64,000 nucleotides of DNA from Neolewinella antarctica (GCF_011927835.1 NZ_JAATJH010000003.1:186001-250000), one strand, 5' to 3'; shown: positions 25,805 through 35,013, numbered from the stretch's first letter. Made by a program: numbers and translations. The notes: generated by a model from the sequence alone, not told the origin.

Positions 25805-26236
25805 ATGAATAGCTATCTGCTCGACACTAATATTATTGCGGCTTATTTGCACGATCATAAGTCAGTTCCGGATAAGATATTTGAAGTAGGGATTGAAAAT
25901 TGTTATGTTCCGAAAATTGCCATCGCCGAATTGTATTATGGTACGTATTTTGGTACTCGAATTGAACACAACCTGAAACAGATAGAGAAAACAGTAGCCG
26001 ACTTTACAATACTTCCCATCGCTAATTGCTTGGAAAATTACGGTATAGAAAAAGCTTCTTTGCGTAAGCGGAAGATTCCCATGGTTGGCTCAAACGACCT
26101 CTTCATTGCAGCCATCGCCATCTCGTACAACCTGACCCTAGTCACGAACAATACGAAAGACTTTAAGAACATCACACCACTTGTTCTGGAAGATTGGACC
26201 AAATCCGCCCACAACGAATTCCTAAGAACCATCTAA
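25805..26236 (+). CDS. PIN-domain ribonuclease toxin (VapC-like)
   Basis: A 143-residue PIN nuclease. The acidic active-site residues are in place: Asp7 (LLDTNI), Glu42 (IAELYYG), Asp98 (SNDLFIAA), and the C-terminal TNNTKDF (Asp119). VapC toxins cut tRNA or rRNA in the cytoplasm and are held in check by the upstream partner. The pair has the standard antitoxin-then-toxin order. Its lower GC content contrasts with the helicase gene that begins 25 nt later. The RNA target is unknown. Confidence 0.92.
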   Translation: MNSYLLDTNIIAAYLHDHKSVPDKIFEVGIENCYVPKIAIAELYYGTYFGTRIEHNLKQIEKTVADFTILPIANCLENYGIEKASLRKRKIPMVGSNDLFIAAIAISYNLTLVTNNTKDFKNITPLVLEDWTKSAHNEFLRTI

Positions 26237-26260
26237 GCCTCACTCCCGTTGCATCCAGCA

Positions 26261-28822
26261 GTGGCAACCAAAAAAACTTCCCCCTCCCGCAAGTCGCTCA
26301 TTGACGTCGGCAAAAAGTGGTTCACCGACCAGGGCTGGACTCCCTTTCCCTTTCAGCTTGCCGCCTGGAACGCCTACCTCGACGGCCACAATGGCCTCGT
26401 CAACGCACCGACGGGGAGTGGCAAGACGTACTCGCTCATCATCCCTATTCTGCTGGAAGGCTTGTTGGATAAGGGCGAGGTCGCGGGTGCAGAGGAGAAA
26501 AAAGGGAGCAAGGTAGACGGGAGCAAACCCAAAAAATCTAAATCAGGCCTAAGAGCCATCTGGATTACCCCGATTCGCGCCCTCACCCGCGAAATCCAGG
26601 GTGCCGCCCAACGCGCCGTCGACGATCTCGGCCTCGATTGGCAAGTTGCCATCCGCTCCGGAGATACCTCCACTTCCGACCGCGCCAAACAAAAGAAGAA
26701 ACCACCGGAAATACTCATTACCACCCCCGAATCCCTGCACTTGCTTATTGCCAGCAAGGGCTACGAAGACTATTTTGGTAACCTACGGGTCCTCGTTGCC
26801 GACGAATGGCACGAATTGGTCGGCACCAAACGTGGTGTACTGCTGGAACTCGCCCTGTCCCGCCTCCGCGGCTTCCGTGGCAAAGAGTTCCGCACCTGGG
26901 GCATTTCCGCCACAATCGGTAACCTACCCGAAGCGATGGACGTGCTTCAGGGCATCCCGAGCGAAATTGACTTGAAGAAGGGAACCAGTTTGGAAGACGG
27001 TCGCTCCCGGGGCGTGACGATTCGCGCGGCGGCCGCCAAAGAAATCGAAATCACGACGGTCATGCCCGACAAGATCGAAACCTTCCCCTGGGCGGGTCAC
27101 CTGGGTATTAAGCTACTGGAAAAGGTGATCCCCATCATTCACAGCTCCGGCTCGACGCTCGTCTTTACCAACACCCGCGCCCAGTGTGAAATCTGGTACC
27201 AACGCATTCTCGACGCCGACCCCAACTTATCAGGTGCCATCGCCATGCACCACGGTAGTATTGGCCGGGAGTTGCGGGACTGGGTAGAAAACGCCCTGCA
27301 CGAGGGAACGCTCAAGGCCGTCATCTGTACCTCCAGCCTCGACCTCGGGGTGGACTTCCGACCGGTCGAAACCATCGTACAGATCGGTAGCCCGAAGAGC
27401 GTCGCTCGATTTATGCAGCGCGCCGGTCGCTCCGGTCACCGGCCGGGGGCTAAGTCAGTTATCCATTTCGTGCCGACGCACAGTTTGGAGTTGCTCGAAG
27501 CCTCCGCTATCCGTCAGTGCATCGATAGTGAGCAAATCGAGCAGCGTATTCCTTATATTCGAAGTTTTGACGTGCTCGTTCAGTACTTAGTTACCCTGGC
27601 GGTTAGTGACGGCTTTCGGCCTGACGAGATTTTCGAAGAGGTCAAAAAAACCTATTGCTTCTCCTCCATCACCCGGGAAGAACTGAATTGGTGCCTGGAA
27701 TTCATCACCACCGGAGGCAACAGCCTGGGTGCCTACGATGAATACCATAAAGTTGTCGTGGAAGACGGCCTGTACAAAGTCACCAGCCGGCGCGTCGCGA
27801 TGATGCACCGGATGGGCATCGGCGCCATCGTCAGCGAGCAGGTAATGATGGTCAAGTACCTGCGCGGTGGCTACATTGGTACGATCGAGGAATATTTCGT
27901 CTCCAGCCTCAAAACGGGCGACACGTTCTGGTTTGCCGGCCGGTCGCTGAAGCTGGTTAAGGTGAAGGGCACGGAAGCGCTCGTGCGCAAGAGCAACGCT
28001 AAGTCCGGCAAAATTCCGAGTTGGCGGGGCGGGCGGATGCAGCTTTCCGGTCAGTTAGCCCACCGACTGCGTGAGTCGATGGAGTTTTTAAAAGTCGAAA
28101 ATTACCACGATGCCGAATTAGCCAAACTGAAACCTTTGCGCGACATCCAGGCCCGCCGCTCCGCCATCCCCGCCCAGGACGAACTGCTGATCGAATACTT
28201 TCTCGACCGGGAAGGCTACCACTTACTGATCTACCCGTGCGAGGGTAGGGGCATTCACGAAGGATTAGCTAGTTTGTTTGCCTACCGGATTGGCCAGTTC
28301 GCGCCCCTCACCTTCACGATTGCGAACAACGATTACGGCTTCGAACTACTCAGTGACCAGCCCATCCCGATCGAGGAAGCGCTCGGCAGCGGTCTGTTCG
28401 ACGTGAACGGCCTGACCGAAGACCTGGAAGCCGGCATCAACGCCACCGAAATGGCCAGCCGCCGCTTCCGGGATATTGCCGCCATCTCCGGACTGATCTT
28501 CAAAGGATACCCGGGTAAGCAGAAAAAAGAGAAACACCTACAGAGTAGTAGCAAGCTCTTTTTCGACGTCTTCACTGACTACGAGCCCACCAATCTGCTC
28601 CTCACCCAGGCTTACGATGAGATCATGACCTTCCAACTGCAGGAGTCACGACTGCGGGAAGCACTGGACCGAATTAATCGGCAAACCATTCTTTTTGAGC
28701 AGCCCGCCAAAGCGACCCCGTTCAGCTTCGCCCTCATCGTCGATCGCCTCCGGGAGAAAATGACGAGTGAGAAACTGGAGGACCGGATTAAGCGGATGCG
28801 GGTGGCGTTGGTTAGGGATTAA
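26261..28822 (+). CDS. Lhr-type DEXH helicase (ligase-associated DNA damage response type)
   Basis: Large superfamily 2 helicase, 853 residues from GTG 26261 (a TTG at 26249 is the alternative). It has Walker A APTGSGKT, the helicase box ADEWHEL, which is typical of the ligase-associated Lhr branch, FRTWGISATIGN, FTNTRAQCE and QRAGRSGHRPG, followed by the Lhr winged-helix and C-terminal domains. In many bacteria this protein is encoded with an ATP-dependent DNA ligase, an exonuclease and a phosphoesterase; none of those is adjacent here. A low-complexity insert (AEEKKGSKVDGSKPKKSKSG) between motifs I and Ia includes a copy of the 17-bp motif (26474-26490). Confidence 0.93.
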   Translation: MATKKTSPSRKSLIDVGKKWFTDQGWTPFPFQLAAWNAYLDGHNGLVNAPTGSGKTYSLIIPILLEGLLDKGEVAGAEEKKGSKVDGSKPKKSKSGLRAIWITPIRALTREIQGAAQRAVDDLGLDWQVAIRSGDTSTSDRAKQKKKPPEILITTPESLHLLIASKGYEDYFGNLRVLVADEWHELVGTKRGVLLELALSRLRGFRGKEFRTWGISATIGNLPEAMDVLQGIPSEIDLKKGTSLEDGRSRGVTIRAAAAKEIEITTVMPDKIETFPWAGHLGIKLLEKVIPIIHSSGSTLVFTNTRAQCEIWYQRILDADPNLSGAIAMHHGSIGRELRDWVENALHEGTLKAVICTSSLDLGVDFRPVETIVQIGSPKSVARFMQRAGRSGHRPGAKSVIHFVPTHSLELLEASAIRQCIDSEQIEQRIPYIRSFDVLVQYLVTLAVSDGFRPDEIFEEVKKTYCFSSITREELNWCLEFITTGGNSLGAYDEYHKVVVEDGLYKVTSRRVAMMHRMGIGAIVSEQVMMVKYLRGGYIGTIEEYFVSSLKTGDTFWFAGRSLKLVKVKGTEALVRKSNAKSGKIPSWRGGRMQLSGQLAHRLRESMEFLKVENYHDAELAKLKPLRDIQARRSAIPAQDELLIEYFLDREGYHLLIYPCEGRGIHEGLASLFAYRIGQFAPLTFTIANNDYGFELLSDQPIPIEEALGSGLFDVNGLTEDLEAGINATEMASRRFRDIAAISGLIFKGYPGKQKKEKHLQSSSKLFFDVFTDYEPTNLLLTQAYDEIMTFQLQESRLREALDRINRQTILFEQPAKATPFSFALIVDRLREKMTSEKLEDRIKRMRVALVRD

Positions 28823-28827
28823 GTTGT

Positions 28828-29409
<582 letters not shown>

Positions 29410-29410
29410 A

Positions 29411-29893
29411 TTATTTAATGTAAGCTGCCACGATCTTGGCCATACGCTTACCGTTGACGCCCAGATCAGAATACCCAACGCGACTAGCGCTGCGGTAGTG
29501 GATCAGTTTTTTAGCATCGTCGAATACGAACTCTACGTCATCGGTGAAGGGGATGGGCCAGGTTTTGAAGGTGTAGTGGACGTAGTCTTCGTCGGCGGCA
29601 ACGCGGGTAGTGCGGGGCATGGCGTCCAGTACGGTCAGTAACTTTTGTCTGGCGTCTTCCTGGCTACCGACGTAGCTGATGGGGTCGCGCTTTTTATCGT
29701 CCGTGGCCTGGGTGCTGACGCAGTTTTGCTTGTCGGGGCAGGGCTTGAGTTGGTGGGGCATAGCTTGGGTGGTTGAAACTGGAAGATTAGACGTAGCGAA
29801 GCTCGGCTTAGCAGACTGGTTCGCCTGCAGGAACAAGTAGCCGGTGAAAACCAGGGCAAATACGATTAAGACGGTGGCGATTTTTTTAAACAT
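29411..29893 (-). CDS. DUF1499 domain protein, membrane-anchored
   Basis: A 160-residue protein from ATG 29893, with an N-terminal membrane anchor (FKKIATVLIVFALVFTGYLFL) followed by a DUF1499 domain: CPDKQNCVSTQA, the segment VHYTFKTWPIPFTDDVEFVFDD, and IHYRSASRVGYSDLGVNGKRM. It is probably exposed to the periplasm. Function is unknown; DUF1499 proteins are widespread and uncharacterised. The start overlaps the end of the upstream hypothetical gene by 8 nt, and the stop is 1 nt from rnpA, so the three genes likely form one transcript. Confidence 0.88.
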   Translation of the reverse strand: MFKKIATVLIVFALVFTGYLFLQANQSAKPSFATSNLPVSTTQAMPHQLKPCPDKQNCVSTQATDDKKRDPISYVGSQEDARQKLLTVLDAMPRTTRVAADEDYVHYTFKTWPIPFTDDVEFVFDDAKKLIHYRSASRVGYSDLGVNGKRMAKIVAAYIK

Positions 29894-30776
29894 ACCGCCG
29901 ACGGACAATCTCAATAAACTCCTGGGCGGTTTCCATCCTTTTCTCTTCCGTCCAGTTGAAACGCCGGGCGAGGCTAGTGACGAGTGGCTTAGCGTCGGCC
30001 AAATCCTGGCAGGTATTAAGTTGTGCCAGGGTTGTGTTCAGCATTTCGTTATCGTTACCGAATAGGTCGCGAGAAAACAAAATGCGGTTGTTGATGCTCA
30101 ACGCACGGGTGAGGTCGCTGATGGGTTGGCGGCCGAAACGGCTGGTGGGGCCCCGGCTTTCGAAAAGCACCTTGAGTTTCTTGTCGCCATCCTTAGTAGT
30201 AGCGGCAGCCTGCGCGGGCCTGGTCGGTGTCGGAGTCGATTCGGCAACCTTCGCAAAAGAAACTACGGCTGGTGCGGAAGAGCTGCTCGCAATGTTTGGG
30301 GCGGAGGCATCACTGGTCTGCGCTACCACCGGCGTGGTACTCGGTGCGCTCGGTGCGCGCTCCATTTCGCGTGGGGCCGGGGCTGGGGCCGGTGTCTCCG
30401 TGGGCTGGGTATGTACGTTATACGCTGGCCGGTGCTGAATCTGTGGTGGCTGCGGCGGGACGCTTACTTTGGGTGGGGCGGTAACCGAAGCCGGGACGGC
30501 TGGCGTTTGCGGTACTAGTTTCGGAGCCGGTGGTGGTAACGGTTGGTCCGCCCGGTGGTTTTTCGCGGGCGTCAGTGGCGTAGCGAAGGTAAGTTTGTCA
30601 GAACCGGGCACCGGCGAGGCGACGGAACCGGATGCGTAAATTTCGTGGAGGTCACGTAGGTAATTCAACATCAGGTCGCGCTCCATGCTGGTCACGTGGC
30701 CTCCTTCTTCGAGGTGGAGCGATTTGTGGAGGGCGGTGATGCGTCTGAGGAGACGGTCGGCGTTCGTCTGTGGCAT
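29886..30776 (-). CDS. Hypothetical protein with long Pro/Ala/Thr-rich linker
   Basis: A 296-residue protein of unknown function from ATG 30776. An N-terminal helical segment (NADRLLRRITALHKSLHLEEGGHVTSMERDLMLNYLRDLHEIYAS) and a C-terminal helical segment (LTRALSINNRILFSRDLFGNDNEMLNTTLAQL and onward to IEIVRRRYV) are joined by a central low-complexity linker rich in Pro, Ala, Ser and Val (about 60-190). There is no signal peptide. The two ends resemble parts of a cytoplasmic scaffold seen in Bacteroidota next to DUF1499/rnpA genes. No catalytic motif is visible. Confidence 0.75.
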   Translation of the reverse strand: MPQTNADRLLRRITALHKSLHLEEGGHVTSMERDLMLNYLRDLHEIYASGSVASPVPGSDKLTFATPLTPAKNHRADQPLPPPAPKLVPQTPAVPASVTAPPKVSVPPQPPQIQHRPAYNVHTQPTETPAPAPAPREMERAPSAPSTTPVVAQTSDASAPNIASSSSAPAVVSFAKVAESTPTPTRPAQAAATTKDGDKKLKVLFESRGPTSRFGRQPISDLTRALSINNRILFSRDLFGNDNEMLNTTLAQLNTCQDLADAKPLVTSLARRFNWTEEKRMETAQEFIEIVRRRYV

Positions 30777-31039
30777 GTAACTTGGTTTCTGGTCGGTTGG
30801 GCTGAGGTCGCTGAAGGGGACCAATTTTTAGCTTGGCCCGCGGTAAAGTTAAAGCATCAATTTTGGACGAGCTTTTGGGCGCGGTCGCACACCTTGCGTT
30901 GCGTGGACACAACGTAAATAACGCGTAAGAAATTACCGCGCGGTCAATTACACTTGGCATTGCGGCCCGGGTAGGGGCATCTTCGCGGCTTTCACTCCCT
31001 AACCACCGTCCGGGCGGGAAACGCAAAACACGGGTCCTC

Positions 31040-31627
31040 ATGTTCTTAGAACCTCATTTTAGTGGCCAACGTAGCGGCTGGCTGGAAGTCATCTGCGGCA
31101 GCATGTTCTCCGGCAAGACGGAAGAACTCATCCGCCGCATTAAACGTGCCCGCATCGCCGGCCAGCACGTCGAGATTTTCAAACCGGCCATCGACACCCG
31201 CTACGGCGAAGCCGAAGTAGTTAGCCACGACAGTAATTCCCTAGCGGCTATCCCCGTCACGAATACCAAACAATTGCTTGACCTGCCGAAGGACGTCACC
31301 GTCATCGGGCTCGACGAAGCTCAGTTTTTCGACGCCACCGTCGTCGACCACGTCCAGATATTAGCCAGCCAGGGCCGCCGCGTCATCATCGCCGGGCTGG
31401 ATATGGATTTCCGCGGCCAACCCTTCGGGCCGATGTGTAGTTTGCTCGCCGTCGCGGAATACATCACCAAAGTCCACGCCATCTGTTCTCACTGCGGCAA
31501 CCTCGCTACACATTCTTACCGACTCGTGCAGGACGAGAACACCGTAGTCCTGGGCGAGAAAGAAGCTTACGAAGCCCGCTGCCGCCGCTGCTACGGAATG
31601 GGTAATATGTTGGATCTGCGGGGGTAG
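31040..31627 (+). CDS. tdk: Thymidine kinase (type II)
   Basis: Salvage enzyme that phosphorylates thymidine with ATP. The 195-residue protein carries the P-loop GSMFSGKT (20-27), the catalytic/lid region GLDEAQFFD, GLDMDFRGQPFGP and the zinc-binding cysteines CSHCGN and CRRCYG. Length and motifs fit the type II (human TK1-like) family. It is followed within 2 nt by a heptamer repeat island. Confidence 0.97.
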   Translation: MFLEPHFSGQRSGWLEVICGSMFSGKTEELIRRIKRARIAGQHVEIFKPAIDTRYGEAEVVSHDSNSLAAIPVTNTKQLLDLPKDVTVIGLDEAQFFDATVVDHVQILASQGRRVIIAGLDMDFRGQPFGPMCSLLAVAEYITKVHAICSHCGNLATHSYRLVQDENTVVLGEKEAYEARCRRCYGMGNMLDLRG

Positions 31628-31628
31628 G

Positions 31629-31782
31629 TCGGTCTGTGGACTATAGTCTCCGGTCTAAAGTCTGTGGTCTATAGTCTCTGCTCCACAGACACTTGACTAA
31701 AGACCAAAGACCAAAGACTAAAGACCAAAGACCAAAGACCAAAGACCAAAGACCAAAGACCAAAGACCAAAGACCAAAGACC
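31629..31782. repeat. Inverted heptamer-repeat island (GGTCTnn / AAAGACC)
   Basis: The left arm (31630-31678) is seven degenerate heptamers in strict 7-bp phase: ggtctgt, ggactat, agtctcc, ggtctaa, agtctgt, ggtctat, agtctct. The right arm (about 31697-31782) is about 12 near-perfect copies of AGACCAA. The arms are complementary, so the island can form a long hairpin. It begins 2 nt after the tdk stop and precedes the feo operon. Confidence 0.92.
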
Positions 31783-31852
31783 TTAAACCCCCTTTCCAGT
31801 CGCGCCACCGCAACAATCTATTAAGACCACGTCCAAATAAGGATTCGTGTCT

Positions 31853-31860
31853 TATCTTTG
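31853..31860 (+). promoter_or_regulatory. Bacteroidota -7 box of the feo operon
   Basis: TATCTTTG, a perfect TAnnTTTG match, lies 63 nt before the feoA ATG (counting from its start) and 6 nt before another ATG at 31867 that opens a 14-codon frame. No Fur box could be recognised with confidence. Confidence 0.6.
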
Positions 31861-31866
31861 CCCCCG

Positions 31867-31911
31867 ATGAGCGAGTCACCCGATTCCGGGCCGGCTATCA
31901 CTAACCGCTAA
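31867..31911 (+). CDS. Possible 14-residue leader peptide upstream of feoA
   Basis: The frame ATG 31867 to TAA 31911 encodes MSESPDSGPAITNR. It starts 6 nt after the -7 box, where a leaderless message would begin, and ends 4 nt before the feoA ATG. Such an arrangement would allow translation of the leader to feed ribosomes onto feoA, an mRNA with no Shine-Dalgarno. It may equally be chance; the peptide has no recognisable feature. Confidence 0.35.
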   Translation: MSESPDSGPAITNR

Positions 31912-31915
31912 CCGC

Positions 31916-32149
31916 ATGCCTTTTCCCAGAACCACCACCGCCGCTCTCTATACCATCGGCACGACCGGCGTGATCGATCGCTTCACCAACGAAAACCTCG
32001 CTGGTAAGCTACTCGACATTGGCGTCCGCCCCGGTTCGCGGCTCAGTATTATTCGTAAATCTCCCTTCGGTAGTTGCTGGTACGTTAAGATCGACCGCCA
32101 CTGCCTCGCCCTCCGCAAGCAAGAGCTCGCATGCATTCTAATCAAGTGA
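31916..32149 (+). CDS. feoA: Ferrous iron transport protein FeoA
   Basis: A 77-residue SH3-like small protein that regulates or assists FeoB. The characteristic FeoA core is visible: LAGKLLDIGVRPGSRLSIIRKSPFG followed by VKIDRHCLALRKQELACI. The gene overlaps the start of feoB by 19 nt (32131-32149), a strong sign of translational coupling. No feoC is present. The -7 box for the operon lies at 31853-31860. Confidence 0.94.
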   Translation: MPFPRTTTAALYTIGTTGVIDRFTNENLAGKLLDIGVRPGSRLSIIRKSPFGSCWYVKIDRHCLALRKQELACILIK

Positions 32150-34323
32150 CCGCCCCGGCGCGCACGGCCGTCGTCGGCCTCGTCGGCAACCCCAACAGCG
32201 GTAAATCTTCGCTATTCAACCTACTGACCGGGCTGCGCCAGCGGATCGGCAACTTCCCCGGCGTGACGGTGGAGAAAAAATCCGGTAAGCTCAAATTAGC
32301 CGAAATACGTACACCCGTCGGGACGATGGACGGAGAAATCGCCGAAGATGTGCGCGGCGTGCGGGAAGTAGAGATCATCGACTTCCCCGGCGCCTATTCT
32401 TGCTACCCCACGAGCCTCGACGAGCGGCTCGTCGTTCAGGAACTCACCAACCCCGCCGGCGACCTCTACCCTGACGCGATCGTCTACGTAGCCGACGTCA
32501 CGAAACTCGACAAACACTTATTGCTGTTCACGCAATTACGCGACCTCGACCTGCCGATGGTCCTCGTCCTCAACATGGCCGACCTGATCGAAGAAACTGG
32601 CCTGAAGGTGGACGTAGAACGCCTCAGTTCGCGGCTGCGCGTCCCCGTAGTTCCGGTGTCCGCGCGGCAGGGGACCGGCGTAGACGAGCTAAAAGAAGTC
32701 ATCGCCGACCTGCTCCGCAACCCGGAAGCCTACCGGCCCGAAGAGCCTTTTTACGAACCCGGCACCCGCGCCCGCGACGTCCTTTCCGAGCTCCGCCGTG
32801 TCCTACCCGCCCGCAACAACTACCACGCTCTGCTGCTGGCCCACCACGCGAGTTGGCTCAAGCACATCCCCGAAAAAACACGCCACCTCGTGCAGGAAAG
32901 CCGCGTGAAACACGGATTTCACAGCCTCCGCGCGCAGGTGGAGGAAACGATGGAGCGCTACGATACCTTCGAGCCCATTGTGCGCGATACGGTGCGTCGG
33001 GGGACCAATCAATCCAGCCTGACCGACAAGGTCGACAACGTACTGACGCACCAAATCTTCGGCCCCTTGATTTTTGTCGTGATCATGGTGTTCCTCTTTC
33101 AGGCGCTCTTCGCCTGGTCGGCGTGGCCGATGGACGGCATCGAGTGGATTTTCGAGAGCCTCGGCACCGGCGTCCGCGCCATCCTGGGGCCGGGCTGGTT
33201 GACGGACCTACTGGTCGACGGCGTGATTGCCGGGCTCGGGGGCGTCCTGGTGTTTATTCCGCAGATTGCGATCCTGTTTTTCTTCATCGCCCTACTCGAA
33301 GAAGTCGGCTACCTCGCCCGTGCGGCGTACATGTTCGACAGCATCATGCAACGGTTCGGGCTGAACGGCCGGTCCGTGGTGGCGCTAATTTCTGGCCACG
33401 CCTGCGCGATCCCGGCCATCATGAGTACGCGGACGATTGCGAACTGGAAGGAGCGCCTGCTGACCATCCTGGTGACGCCGCTTACGAGCTGCTCGGCGCG
33501 GATTCCGGTCTACGTTATCCTAATTTCTTTTGCCGTGCCGGACGTCTCCTGGGGCCCGTTCGGCGCGCAGGGGCTGGCTTTCACCGGGCTCTACTTTTTG
33601 GGCATTACGGCGGCCATGCTGTCGGCGTTGGCCTTTAAATTGGTGCTCAAATCACCGGAGCGCAGCTTCCTGATGCTCGAGCTGCCCGAGTACCGCAGCC
33701 CCGTGTGGCGCAACGTCGGCGTCACGGTCTGGCAGAAAGTCAAGACGTTCATCGTCGAGGCGGGTAAAATTATTCTGCTCATCAGTGTCGTGCTTTGGGG
33801 CTTGTCCACGTACGGTCCTCCGGGGGCAATGGATGCGGCGCGGACGCAGGTGCAAAGTCAGGTGGAAACGCAGGGTTTGGACGATGACCAGGCCGCCGAC
33901 CTACTGGCCAGCGAGCAGCTCGAAGCCAGTTTTGCCGGCCACATCGGTAAGGCCATTGAGCCGGCCATTCGGCCCCTTGGCTACGACTGGAAGATCGGAA
34001 TTGCGCTGTTCTCCAGCTTTGCCGCCCGGGAAGTCTTCGTGGGCACGATGGCCATCATCTACTCCATCGGCAGCACCGACGACGAGTTGCGCATCCAGGA
34101 CCGCATGGCCGAAGAGATCAACCCCCGTACGGGAGAGCCGGTGTACAACCAGGCTACGGCGTGGAGCCTCCTGGTTTTCTACGTCTTCGCGATGATGTGC
34201 ATGGCCACGACGGCCGTGACCAAGCGGGAGACGGGCGGGTGGAAGTGGCCCATCATCCAGTTCACGTTCATGACGGTGTTGGCTTACGTCAGCGCGATGG
34301 TGGTGTATCAGGTGCTTTCTTAG
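32131..34323 (+). CDS. feoB: Ferrous iron transporter FeoB
   Basis: Inner-membrane Fe2+ uptake protein of 730 residues. The N-terminal G domain has GNPNSGKSS (G1), the switch region FPGVTVEKKSG (G2), DFPGAYS (G3) and NMAD (G4). A helical GDI-like spacer follows, then about ten membrane helices in two Gate domains with conserved LLEEVGYLARAAYMFD, ISGHACAIPAIMSTRTI and LTSCSARIPVYVIL. The cysteines in SGHACAIPAI and TSCSARIP are those proposed to line the pore. The C-terminal domain seen in many FeoB proteins is present in reduced form. Confidence 0.97.
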   Translation: MHSNQVTAPARTAVVGLVGNPNSGKSSLFNLLTGLRQRIGNFPGVTVEKKSGKLKLAEIRTPVGTMDGEIAEDVRGVREVEIIDFPGAYSCYPTSLDERLVVQELTNPAGDLYPDAIVYVADVTKLDKHLLLFTQLRDLDLPMVLVLNMADLIEETGLKVDVERLSSRLRVPVVPVSARQGTGVDELKEVIADLLRNPEAYRPEEPFYEPGTRARDVLSELRRVLPARNNYHALLLAHHASWLKHIPEKTRHLVQESRVKHGFHSLRAQVEETMERYDTFEPIVRDTVRRGTNQSSLTDKVDNVLTHQIFGPLIFVVIMVFLFQALFAWSAWPMDGIEWIFESLGTGVRAILGPGWLTDLLVDGVIAGLGGVLVFIPQIAILFFFIALLEEVGYLARAAYMFDSIMQRFGLNGRSVVALISGHACAIPAIMSTRTIANWKERLLTILVTPLTSCSARIPVYVILISFAVPDVSWGPFGAQGLAFTGLYFLGITAAMLSALAFKLVLKSPERSFLMLELPEYRSPVWRNVGVTVWQKVKTFIVEAGKIILLISVVLWGLSTYGPPGAMDAARTQVQSQVETQGLDDDQAADLLASEQLEASFAGHIGKAIEPAIRPLGYDWKIGIALFSSFAAREVFVGTMAIIYSIGSTDDELRIQDRMAEEINPRTGEPVYNQATAWSLLVFYVFAMMCMATTAVTKRETGGWKWPIIQFTFMTVLAYVSAMVVYQVLS

Positions 34324-34768
34324 GGCGTTGCCACCCCGGCAACTACCTACCTGATCCCAGCTGCTACCCGCCGACAACGAAGCTCGATTACCCCAAAGCG
34401 GAGTGGGCGGGAGGTTTGTAGCGCGGTACCGGTTCACGCTGAGAGTGCAACTGGGGCTGGCAGTCGTGATCAAAAATAGCCACCCATACTTCAGCGGTTT
34501 TCGCTTTAACCCAGCGTTTGTGCGCCCCGTGAGCCGATTGTGCTACTTTATCAACCAATTTTGCTACCCTACTGGTCTGCCCGGCCCTCATCTTTGCTAT
34601 TGTTCCGGCGGCGCACCTGAGTTTACGCTTAGTGGGTGGCACCCGGAATGAATTTCCGGCCGCGGCTCACCCTTGATTTAACAACGCAACTCGGAAAACA
34701 CACTTCACCGCAACGGCGGCGCGGGCGGTAGTCGCCCGTTACATTTAAGTTTTGGTCATTTTCTTTTA

Positions 34769-34905
34769 GGCACGGCAAACGCTTCGGGGTACTATTACAG
34801 CACCTGAACGTATGGACTTCAACAACCGAAGCGGCTTACCGTGCGAATGCTTGAACAACCTTTAATTGTTCGTACGCCTCCGACTTTCGGGGGCGTACGT
34901 TTTTT
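34769..34905 (+). ncRNA. Candidate structured small RNA ending at an intrinsic terminator
   Basis: The structure is GCACGG (34770-34775) pairing with CCGTGC (34839-34844), an internal loop (CAAAC / GGCTTA), then GCTTCGG (34781-34787) pairing with CCGAAGC (34826-34832) around a 38-nt apical region. A second hairpin, GAACAA/TTGTTC (34853-34871), follows, then a terminator (34871-34905). The bubble-in-a-long-hairpin shape recalls 6S-type RNA, including the Flavobacteria-type form, but no family is proven. It could also be a leader attenuator for the downstream kinase gene. Confidence 0.5.
34871..34905 (+). terminator. Strong intrinsic terminator of the RNA candidate
   Basis: A 12-bp stem formed by CGTACGCC plus TCCG pairing with CGGG plus GGCGTACG, with a loop of ACTTT, followed by TTTTTT (34900-34905). 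The preceding protein gene (feoB) ends more than 500 nt upstream, so the terminator most likely belongs to a short transcript. Confidence 0.85.
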
Positions 34906-35013
34906 GCTCCCGGCCCACTCCCTATCTTGAGCTCCGGCCTAACGTCTACTTGACGCCTGAACCGCCGAAGCCAAGTCTTCTTTCTCTCACTGACTAACAT
35001 CACCAGCCTGAGC

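Larger units (their letters stand above)
34324..35013. other. Long intergenic region holding the structured RNA candidate
   Basis: 690 bp without a convincing protein gene. Short open frames on both strands (about 34388-34651) have no family features. The right half contains the hairpin cluster and terminator at 34769-34905. A TATCTTGA box (34922-34929) lies about 85 nt before the histidine kinase start and could be its promoter. Confidence 0.5.

Noticed and set aside
32761-33180. Motif-like GGCACCCGCGCCCGCG and GGCACCGGCGTCCGCGCC in feoB
   Set aside because: These lie in GC-rich coding sequence with Gly/Thr/Arg/Ala codons and match only loosely, so they are not counted as copies.
34388-34651. 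Open frames on both strands in the feoB/kinase gap
   Set aside because: Both are short, overlap each other, and have no recognisable motif.
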